DNA of 13,202 nt from Alphaproteobacteria bacterium (lineage in GTDB: Bacteria; Pseudomonadota; Alphaproteobacteria; Micavibrionales; UBA2020): positions 1 through 13,202 of the forward strand of contig JAQSWE010000036.1 of NCBI GenBank assembly GCA_029266795.1, read 5' to 3'. Numbering within the stretch: the first letter of the stretch is position 1; every line of letters starts with the position of its first letter. Below are positions 7,245-13,202 of this stretch, piece by piece. A program made the position numbers and the translations under genes. The notes beneath the pieces are model-generated. The model did not search any database. It saw nothing but the letters and a program-made list of their open reading frames with translations, and was not told the DNA's origin.

Positions 7245-8279
7245 CTAGCCTGCGGACTGTACGCGGTTACGACCGGCATTCTTCGCCTGATAAAGCGCAA
7301 TATCGGCACGTTCAACGAAATCGGTAATGCTTTCTTCCGGATGATACTCGGCAACGCCGATGGAGATCGTGATCGTGCCCAGCTTTTCATTGCTGGATTT
7401 GTTGACGAGTTCTTTCTGCTCCACATGGCGGCGCAATGCTTCAGCAACCTTGAGGCCCGCCGCAAGAGGCGTGGCTGGCAATATGATTGCAAATTCTTCC
7501 CCGCCATATCGCGCGGCAACGTCCTGCCCCTTGATGTTGCCAATAAGCGTGCGCGCGACGAGGCGCAGCACCTGGTCACCGGTCTGGTGGCCGTAAGTAT
7601 CGTTGAACTTCTTGAAGTGGTCGATATCGAGCAGCATCAGGACCAGCGGTTCTTTGGATGTCGTCGCGTGGACAGTTTTTTCTGATATTGCGTTATCAAA
7701 GGCCTTCCGGTTAGCAATACCGGTGAGGCTATCCGTTGTCGCTTCTTTCTTGACGTTATCGAGATACTGCTTGAGTTCCGTCACCTGTTGGGAGGAGTTA
7801 TTCAGCTCGATTTCCAGTTCTTTGTTCTTCTCGACCATTTTCATGGTTTCGGAAAGAATGCCGCTGATGACATTACCCAAGTCCGTCATCGTCGACGCTT
7901 CGCCGATCTTTTCGGATACGCCATCCAATTGTGTGCCGTATTCCGAAGTCGCGCTGGATGCCGATTTCAGCATCGAGGCAAGGGCGGTGATGGATCCCTG
8001 CACCTGATCGTTCACCTTGTTAACCGCCGCATCCTGCGTCTGCGCGCTCAGGAATCGCGTGTATATTTTTTGACAGGCGGCTTCGTCTGGCTCGCCTTCT
8101 ATCGCGTCAATAGCGCGCGTGATTTCGGGATCACCGTCGAAGTACCGGTACCACAATTCATAAAACTGCGGCGTTGAGGGCAGCGCTAGCGTATCCAGCT
8201 TTTCAAGTGTCATGATCGTCAACGCGCGGGAGCGTTCTGACTTGTGCACACGGGCGGCGGTTGTTGGTTCATTGCTCAT
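7245..8279 (-). CDS. Diguanylate cyclase (GGEEF) with coiled-coil N-terminus
   Basis: The protein should make cyclic di-GMP from two GTP. Its 344 residues comprise an alphaproteobacterial-style N-terminal helical region (PQFYELWYRYFDG at about 37-49), a coiled coil at about 140-180 and a full GGDEF domain at 183-344. The domain shows DSLTGIANRKAF, the metal-binding LDIDHFKKFND (Asp218), the catalytic GGEEF (259-263) and ADIALYQAKNAGRNRV. The allosteric inhibitory site, normally RxxD five residues before GG, reads KGQD (250-253), so Arg is replaced by Lys. There is no membrane segment and no EAL domain, so it is probably cytosolic, with dimerisation through the coiled coil. The start codon at 8279 follows the upstream stop directly (TAAATG), with AAGGA about 12 bases before it. 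It is the second gene of the five-gene operon. Confidence 0.94.
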   Translation of the reverse strand: MSNEPTTAARVHKSERSRALTIMTLEKLDTLALPSTPQFYELWYRYFDGDPEITRAIDAIEGEPDEAACQKIYTRFLSAQTQDAAVNKVNDQVQGSITALASMLKSASSATSEYGTQLDGVSEKIGEASTMTDLGNVISGILSETMKMVEKNKELEIELNNSSQQVTELKQYLDNVKKEATTDSLTGIANRKAFDNAISEKTVHATTSKEPLVLMLLDIDHFKKFNDTYGHQTGDQVLRLVARTLIGNIKGQDVAARYGGEEFAIILPATPLAAGLKVAEALRRHVEQKELVNKSSNEKLGTITISIGVAEYHPEESITDFVERADIALYQAKNAGRNRVQSAG

Positions 8280-9008
8280 TTAAAGCGCATGTCCTTGTTT
8301 TGCTGCCGCAGGCCGGTCTTCAACAACGGCGTAGGGTTTGGAAAGTTCGAGTACGCGGCGCACTTTTAATAGATCGAATTTGTCGTCAGTGCGCACGCCG
8401 GTTTCCATGTCGATCCATGTTGTATAGCCGGGCGCAACTTTAGCGATGATTTCGATTTGCTGTGCCACGTTCGCGGGATTAAGGCCGCCCGCGTACCCAC
8501 AAAAATGCCCTGGAAGAGGCGGTTCCCAGCTATCCGGGCTGATGCCCCGCCCTGCTGAATCATCATACAAAACGGCGTGGTTCGGCACATCTGCCAGTAG
8601 CGGCAGCAGGCTTTGCTTATCCTTGCCGTACTGGATAATGAACTGGAACTGCGGATTGTCTCGCACGCGCTTCACGAGGTCGGCGGGATCGTATTTTCCC
8701 TCCACGTCACCGAACTTCAGGTTCAATTGGATGCGCTTAAAGCCCGACATAAGGCCGAGAATCTCAGTATCCCCGCGGATAAAGCCCAGCAACGCGCCAT
8801 CACACAGATGCATAGCCGTATGCAGCCCCTGCGCGAGCTTTGAAAAATTACGTATCCATTCAGTCGAAGGAAAACGCGCAGTGCCGGTCCGCGCTGGTAG
8901 CAGCAATATTGCCCATTCGGCAAACGGGAATTCACGCGACAGTTTTAGCAGTTCCTGCGGATCAACTGCATCATCTGCGCCGGTAATGGAGGTATATTTA
9001 AGCTGCAT
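8280..9008 (-). CDS. TrpF-like TIM-barrel protein, probably not a canonical phosphoribosylanthranilate isomerase
   Basis: This 242-residue cytoplasmic protein resembles phosphoribosylanthranilate isomerase (TrpF), which isomerises PRA in tryptophan synthesis. In its C-terminal part it has AGGLNPANV (173-181), like the phosphate-binding AGGLxPxNV of TrpF. IDMETGVRTD (199-208) then sits where TrpF has DVSSGVE. LYDDSAGRG (147-155) corresponds to the TrpF LLDS...GGTG region and keeps the Asp. At the N-terminus, KYTSIT (4-9) takes the place of KICGIT, so the catalytic Cys would be Thr6. The protein is also longer than the usual 200-210 residues, and no other trp gene is nearby. It heads the operon with the diguanylate cyclase. 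The fold assignment is fairly good; TrpF activity is doubtful. The ATG at 9008 is preceded by a weak GGGG. Confidence 0.68.
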   Translation of the reverse strand: MQLKYTSITGADDAVDPQELLKLSREFPFAEWAILLLPARTGTARFPSTEWIRNFSKLAQGLHTAMHLCDGALLGFIRGDTEILGLMSGFKRIQLNLKFGDVEGKYDPADLVKRVRDNPQFQFIIQYGKDKQSLLPLLADVPNHAVLYDDSAGRGISPDSWEPPLPGHFCGYAGGLNPANVAQQIEIIAKVAPGYTTWIDMETGVRTDDKFDLLKVRRVLELSKPYAVVEDRPAAAKQGHAL

Positions 9009-9041
9009 CGTGCCCCGAAAACTCTTTTGTTCTATTCATTT

Positions 9042-9069
9042 AGTGTAGCATCAAAGCAAAAACAATTAA
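9042..9069 (-). promoter_or_regulatory. Candidate promoter of the five-gene leftward operon
   Basis: On the minus strand, TTAATT (9069-9064) and TACACT (9047-9042) are spaced 16 bp apart. Transcription would begin near 9035, about 27 nt before the ATG at 9008. Both hexamers are moderate matches. It is the best candidate in the 198-bp divergent gap, and no operator or palindrome in the gap is convincing. Confidence 0.28.
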
Positions 9070-9134
9070 CAGGGGGCTCTGAACACGCCCTTATGCTCAA
9101 AATATGATTAAGTCATTGATACAGCAGGGAATTG

Positions 9135-9163
9135 TTGAATTATTTACCGTATTGCGCTATACT
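9135..9163 (+). promoter_or_regulatory. Promoter of the transglycosylase gene
   Basis: TTGAAT (9135-9140) and TATACT (9158-9163) are separated by exactly 17 bp, a good sigma-70-type match (4/6 and 5/6). The predicted transcript start, near 9170, gives a leader of about 37 nt before the ATG at 9207. This argues against the upstream in-frame TTG at 9132 as start, which would precede the promoter. Confidence 0.55.
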
Positions 9164-9206
9164 GTCTGTAACTAACGCGACTCCGGAAAACAATAATAGG
9201 CCGCGC

Positions 9207-10955
9207 ATGCATTTCCCCACGATCACCAAAGAAGAGCTGCGAAGAAAATTCAAGACCGCCGCGCTTGCGACGACCGTTATTTTCTCCCCGCTGACTTTGG
9301 CTGCGCAGGGACAGCTGCCAAGTGCTCCGAACTTGCCGGCACAAGATACGATGACAACCACCCCAGGTCTCATTAATGCTCCCCCGCCTGAAAGCGAGCC
9401 TGTGCCTCTCCCACACAGATTTACGCCGCTTGCATCATTTGCACCCCTGTTCGGGACGCCGGACGAGAGGGCGCGGAATATATTCTTTATTCAAAACCGG
9501 GAGACAATTGCGGAATACCGCACCCTGACAAACAGCGCATTGACCGGGGCACTCACGCGAGACGAATTGAAAACGATTAATGACATTAAGAGAGCCGCAG
9601 CACCCGACGCAAAAAAATACAAAATTTCGGTCGCCGTCGCCGCCACCCTCCATTTCGCGGCGCGCCAGACAGGTACGGATTTTGAATCAATGGTCACGCG
9701 CCTGCAGGAAAACTCCGGTAACGTGATGAATGTCGCATCGGCGCGCTTGCGCGCTGATAACGTCTACAAATTCAACGTATCTACATGGCTTTACCTGATG
9801 AAAACCCACGGCGCAAAGCATGGCATGGGCTTTTTCGCCGATAACATCGAAGTCAGCCCGCCGGCAATGAATGCGCAGAACCAGCCAACCGTACGGGTGC
9901 ATGTGAACGATCCTGCGGTGTTGCGTCAGATCATCGCCATGCGCAACAATCCACGTATCTCGACCCTCATGGGTGCTGAATATGTGGCGCATGAGGCAGA
10001 AGTTCCCCAAACCGCCTATAAGGGCATGAATTACGCCTACGACATTCAGGTCGCCGAGCAGCAACGCGCACTCATGACAATCGGCTTCGACCTCGGGATA
10101 CGCGGCGCTGACGGCGTCAAAGGCCCGCTGACGGCGGCAGCCCTGCAGGAATTCCGATTGATGAGCCAGCCGCTGCTGGCACAAGGCCAGACGCTTGATG
10201 CGATGTTGCAGGAATCTGCGCGTGTGGCGATAGAAGATGCTGCGAAATATTCTACGATGTATAACGCGATCAACCCCGCAACGACCTTCGCGGTGCGGCA
10301 TGCCTCGAAAGTTGCGGGCGTCGATTTCGGCTACCTGATGCAGCTGGCGGGTGCGGAAAGCGGGTTCGATGCCGGCATTTCTGCCACCACCTCAAGCGCA
10401 ACGGGCTTGTTCCAGTTTATCGACAATACATGGCTGGTGTCGCTCTATACCCACGGCGCAAAATACGGTCTAGGCGATATCGCCAAGCGCATCGAAGTAG
10501 AGCGCAATGCAGCGGGCGAAATCACGACCGCCAGCATCCGCGATCCCCTTGTCGAGAAATACGCGCTCAGCCTGCGCACCGATCCACGCATCATGGCGTT
10601 GATGGGAGCGGAATTTGCCAAGGATAACCGCGAGGTTTTGCAAGCCGCCCTGCCCCGACGCACGATCACGCGCACCGATCAGTATCTCGCTCACTTCCTC
10701 GGCTCCGGACAGGCGACAAATTTCATCGTAAAACTCGACCGCAACCCGAATGCTGCCGCGAAGTCTTCTTTCCCCGCCGCAGCAGAGGCTAACCATAACG
10801 TTTTCTATAAACGCAGCGGCGTCGCTCGTTCGCTGGAAGAGGTTTACAACCTGTTCAAGAATAAATTCAGCAGCACCTTCTTCGACCCCCCAGTAGCACC
10901 GCCGCCGCCGCGTCCCGTGCCACTGCCGCCACAGCGCCCACCTGGTCTGCGCTAG
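9207..10955 (+). CDS. Secreted double-SLT lytic transglycosylase-like protein with peptidoglycan-binding domain
   Basis: It probably cleaves peptidoglycan in the periplasm. The 582 residues begin with a basic stretch and hydrophobic segment (about 9-33, LRRKFKTAALATTVIFSPLT), a likely signal peptide ending at LAAQ. An SLT-like domain at about 138-270 is followed by a peptidoglycan-binding-1-like domain at about 282-330 (IGFDLGIRGADGVKGPLTAAAL). A second SLT domain lies at about 359-510. The second has the catalytic Glu384 in AESGFD, then SSATGLFQF, THGAKYGLG and HFLGSG. The first is clearly homologous (THGAKHGMG; NPRISTLMGAE against DPRIMALMGAE). It has Glu168 in QENSGN, but NVYKF replaces GLFQF, so it may be inactive. 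The C-terminus is proline-rich (PPPPRPVPLPPQRPP), as in proteins spanning or binding the cell wall. The ATG at 9207 has only a weak AGG ribosome-binding site but fits the promoter. It is divergent from the five-gene operon. Confidence 0.85.
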   Translation: MHFPTITKEELRRKFKTAALATTVIFSPLTLAAQGQLPSAPNLPAQDTMTTTPGLINAPPPESEPVPLPHRFTPLASFAPLFGTPDERARNIFFIQNRETIAEYRTLTNSALTGALTRDELKTINDIKRAAAPDAKKYKISVAVAATLHFAARQTGTDFESMVTRLQENSGNVMNVASARLRADNVYKFNVSTWLYLMKTHGAKHGMGFFADNIEVSPPAMNAQNQPTVRVHVNDPAVLRQIIAMRNNPRISTLMGAEYVAHEAEVPQTAYKGMNYAYDIQVAEQQRALMTIGFDLGIRGADGVKGPLTAAALQEFRLMSQPLLAQGQTLDAMLQESARVAIEDAAKYSTMYNAINPATTFAVRHASKVAGVDFGYLMQLAGAESGFDAGISATTSSATGLFQFIDNTWLVSLYTHGAKYGLGDIAKRIEVERNAAGEITTASIRDPLVEKYALSLRTDPRIMALMGAEFAKDNREVLQAALPRRTITRTDQYLAHFLGSGQATNFIVKLDRNPNAAAKSSFPAAAEANHNVFYKRSGVARSLEEVYNLFKNKFSSTFFDPPVAPPPPRPVPLPPQRPPGLR

Positions 10956-11176
10956 AACTTAATCTCAATAATTATGTCGCGACTGCTGCACTGCAAAATA
11001 TTTTCCGCATTCCGTCAATTCATTCTGACAATCGGATTATGTTTTGACTTTTGCATCCCCCCGTCCAATTATACCTAACAGAATCAAATAAGAACAAAAA
11101 ACGGTGCCTGCTTGGCGGGCTTTGGTTCGGGGTGTGTAGAGTCTATCTTAACGCAATAAGAAGGAAGGCTACACAA
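10956..11176. other. Intergenic region between transglycosylase gene and fadE
   Basis: This 221-bp AT-rich gap has no convincing gene. A possible fadE promoter is TTGACT (11044-11049) with a poor -10 in the ATTATAC stretch at 11068-11074. A second candidate is TTGGTT (11122-11127) with TATCTT (11144-11149), 16 bp apart. A small hairpin, GCCTGC-TTG-GCGGGC (11106-11120), is followed by only three T residues on the plus strand. The fadE ribosome-binding site AAGGAAGG (11161-11168) closes the gap. Confidence 0.4.
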
Positions 11177-13202
11177 ATGGGAATTCGCAGTGCGATCGTG
11201 AAAGCGGTCAAGAAACAAATGCCGCCGATCTCGGCGACTGAGAAAGAGGCGCTGGCCTCCGGCACCGTTGGTTGGGACGGAGAGCTGATGAGCGGCAGCC
11301 CGAACTGGGACAAGCTTTTCAAATACGAGAAAGCGGAATTGACGGCCGAGGAACAAGCATTCCTCGATGGCCCGGTCGAGAAACTCTGCAAGATCGTTGA
11401 TAACTGGGAAATCCAGAAAACAAACGACCTGCCCCCGGAAGCCTGGAAGATCATCAAGGAAGAAGGCTTCATGGGCCTTGAGATCCCGAAAGAGTACGGT
11501 GGCAAAGGCTTCTCGTCCAAGGCGCATTCCGCCGTTGTGATGAAGCTCGCCTCGCGCTCGATCACCGCTGCAGTCACCGTGATGGTCCCGAACTCGCTCG
11601 GGCCTGCCGAACTGATCGGCGCTTACGGCACGCAAGCGCAAAAGGACTATTATCTTCCCCGCCTCGCTAACGGCACGGAAATCCCCTGCTTCGCATTGAC
11701 CGGCCCCGATGCCGGCTCTGACGCTGGCAGCATTCCCGACCGCGGCGTCGTGGTGAAGAATGAAAAAGGCGAACTCGGCATCCGCATGAACTGGGAAAAG
11801 CGTTACATCACGCTCGGTCCCATCGCGTCGCTGATCGGCATGGCATTCAAGCTGGAAGATCCCGACAACCTGCTGGGCAAAGGCGTGAAGGACCTCGGCA
11901 TCACCGTCGCCCTCGTGCCGCGCAACACCCCCGGCGTTGAAATCGGCGACCGCCACGCACCGATGGACCTGCCGTTCCACAACGGGCCGAACAAGGGCAC
12001 GGATGTGTTCGTGCCGATCGACGCCATCATCGGCGGCCCTGAAAAGGCCGGCAAGGGCTGGGCGATGCTGATGGAAAGCCTCGCAGTTGGCCGCTCTCTC
12101 TCCCTGCCCGCTCTCTCCACCGCAGCTGCGAAACTGTCGTCCTACGCGACGGGTTCGTATTCGCGCGTGCGTAAACAATTCGGTACCTCGATCTCGAACT
12201 TCGAAGGCATCGAAGAACCTCTCGCACGCATGGCTGGCCTGACCTACCTGATGAACGCGGCGCGTGAAGCGACGCTGCAGATGGTTGATGCCGGCGAGCG
12301 TCCCGCGATCCCCTCCGCCATCCTCAAATATCACCTGACTGAAGGCATGCGGACGATCGTCAATGATGCAATGGACATCCATGGCGGCAAGGCTGTTTCC
12401 AACGGCCCGAAAAACATCTTCTCGACGCTCTACAAAGGCATTCCCATCGCCATCACCGTCGAGGGCGCGAACATCATGACCCGCAACCTCATCATCTTCG
12501 GTCAGGGCGCGGTTCGTGCGCATCCCCATACGCTGAAGGAATTGGAAGCGCTGGAGGAGCCAGATCCGAAGAAGGCATTTAACAAGTTCTTCAAGGTGCT
12601 GGCATCGCACCTCGGCAGCGGTGCCGTGAACGCGGTGAAGGCATTGGCTCATGGTGCAACCGGCAGCCGCTTTGCGCGCGCACCCAAGGGCGTCGATAAG
12701 GCCACCCGCAAATACTACAAGCAGATCAATCGCCTTTCCGCTGCGTTCAACCTTGCGGCCAACGCCTCGCTTCCGCTGGGCGCGAACCTCAAGAAAAAAG
12801 AACGTGTGTCGGCACGCATGGGCGACGTCTACAGCCACCTTTACCTCGCCTCCACCGCTCTCTGGTACTACGAGAAGAACGGCGCGAAAAAAGATGAAAA
12901 GGTACTGCTCGACTGGGCTGTGCAGACTTCGCTTGCCAAGGCAGAAAAAGCCCTGGAAGACGCGCTCGAAAACCATCCGCTCAAAGTCACGCGTCTTGCG
13001 AAACACATCGTGTTTCCCCGCAAGCTGCTGACTGGTGTTCTGGCTGTTGCGACCACGGTTGCGGCATTCACGCTGGCACCCGTCGTCGCAGTAGTCGGTG
13101 CGGTTGCCACGCTCGGTGCCGCGATGTTCATTCGTGACAAGCAGAACCATGCGCCGTCGGACGGCCTCGACCGTAAAGTTGCGGACACTATCCGCATCCC
13201 GG
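11177..13202 (+). CDS. fadE: FadE-type acyl-CoA dehydrogenase (runs off right edge)
   Basis: FadE performs the first oxidation of beta-oxidation, making 2-enoyl-CoA from acyl-CoA with FAD. About 675 codons are visible. The match to the E. coli FadE type, recalled from memory, runs from MPPISATEKEALASGT onward. It includes LTAEEQAFLDGPVE, IPKEYGG, VPNSLGPAELI, IPCFALTGPDAGSDAG, KRYITLGPIAS, NGPNKGTDVFVP and EGIEEPLARMAG. VEGANIMTRNLIIFGQGAVR follows, with Glu429 the probable catalytic base. The C-terminal DUF1974 region carries LYLASTALWYYE and APSDGLDRKVAD. Two things are unusual. The N-terminal membrane segments of E. coli FadE (about 70 residues) are absent. A hydrophobic stretch of about 38 extra residues (about 617-652) is inserted between FP and APSD. 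The ATG at 11177 has a strong Shine-Dalgarno, AAGGAAGG, with 8-bp spacing. Confidence 0.93.
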   Translation, partial: MGIRSAIVKAVKKQMPPISATEKEALASGTVGWDGELMSGSPNWDKLFKYEKAELTAEEQAFLDGPVEKLCKIVDNWEIQKTNDLPPEAWKIIKEEGFMGLEIPKEYGGKGFSSKAHSAVVMKLASRSITAAVTVMVPNSLGPAELIGAYGTQAQKDYYLPRLANGTEIPCFALTGPDAGSDAGSIPDRGVVVKNEKGELGIRMNWEKRYITLGPIASLIGMAFKLEDPDNLLGKGVKDLGITVALVPRNTPGVEIGDRHAPMDLPFHNGPNKGTDVFVPIDAIIGGPEKAGKGWAMLMESLAVGRSLSLPALSTAAAKLSSYATGSYSRVRKQFGTSISNFEGIEEPLARMAGLTYLMNAAREATLQMVDAGERPAIPSAILKYHLTEGMRTIVNDAMDIHGGKAVSNGPKNIFSTLYKGIPIAITVEGANIMTRNLIIFGQGAVRAHPHTLKELEALEEPDPKKAFNKFFKVLASHLGSGAVNAVKALAHGATGSRFARAPKGVDKATRKYYKQINRLSAAFNLAANASLPLGANLKKKERVSARMGDVYSHLYLASTALWYYEKNGAKKDEKVLLDWAVQTSLAKAEKALEDALENHPLKVTRLAKHIVFPRKLLTGVLAVATTVAAFTLAPVVAVVGAVATLGAAMFIRDKQNHAPSDGLDRKVADTIRIP

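Noticed and set aside
9061..9136. AACAATT and AATTGTT as a 7-bp inverted repeat in the divergent gap
   Set aside because: The arms are short, AT-rich and over 60 bp apart, so chance is likely.
11106..11120. Hairpin GCCTGC-TTG-GCGGGC as a terminator
   Set aside because: The stem is short with one G-T pair, only three T residues follow on the plus strand, and it lies 150 bp after the nearest stop. On the minus strand a T tract follows, but no leftward gene needs it.
11084..13150. A 688-codon open frame on the minus strand opposite fadE
   Set aside because: Its translation is rich in Arg, His and Cys with no domain logic. The plus strand reads as continuous, highly conserved FadE, so this is an antisense shadow of G+C-biased codons.
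1..13202. Search for CRISPR arrays, tRNA or rRNA genes, insertion sequences and phage or defence genes
   Set aside because: No regularly spaced repeats, tRNA-like cloverleafs, transposases, integrases or recognisable defence domains were seen by reading both strands.

Overview
The window is about 13.2 kb of densely coded bacterial chromosome with moderately high G+C (an estimate by eye). The closest protein resemblances (GltX, ComEC, FadE, the alphaproteobacterial style of the diguanylate cyclase N-terminus) and the divergent comEC/gltX pair suggest an alphaproteobacterium, perhaps near Rhodospirillales or Micavibrionales. The rank below class is a guess. I see no tRNA, rRNA, insertion sequence, CRISPR array or phage gene, so this reads as ordinary chromosome with several lineage-specific details rather than an island.

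Layout, left to right. (1) The 5' part of comEC runs leftward off the edge (643 to 1). (2) gltX runs rightward to 2089. Its reading frame is intact from the PTGYLHIGG motif onward, but it has no usable start codon and lacks the first ten or so residues; a promoter-like element abuts the coding sequence. (3) Two unrecognised Gly/Ala-rich membrane proteins (2165-3160 and 3335-3913) point rightward, each with its own plausible promoter. (4) A tightly packed leftward operon of five genes (9008 down to 3922) encodes a TrpF-like TIM-barrel protein lacking the catalytic Cys, a GGEEF diguanylate cyclase, a TPR-methyltransferase, a Sel1-repeat secreted protein and a c-type cytochrome P460. Junctions are 0 bp, 3 bp, 16 bp and a 14-bp overlap, so co-transcription and translational coupling are likely. 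(5) Divergent from that operon, a secreted protein with two SLT-type lytic transglycosylase domains flanking a peptidoglycan-binding domain runs from 9207 to 10955. (6) A FadE-type acyl-CoA dehydrogenase starts at 11177 and runs off the right edge.

How the genes fit together. comEC (DNA uptake), gltX (glutamyl-tRNA synthesis) and fadE (beta-oxidation) are independent housekeeping or metabolic functions. The five-gene operon combines a c-di-GMP enzyme, two cytoplasmic proteins of unknown substrate and two exported proteins, one a haem protein of a family that handles hydroxylamine or NO. A shared pathway is not obvious from sequence. The most checkable oddities are the missing gltX start, the TrpF-like protein without its catalytic Cys, the duplicated transglycosylase fold with one degenerate copy, the P460 protein with a conserved cross-link lysine and a long C-terminal extension, and FadE, which lacks the usual N-terminal membrane segment but has a hydrophobic insertion in its C-terminal domain. 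No clear new multi-gene system is visible.
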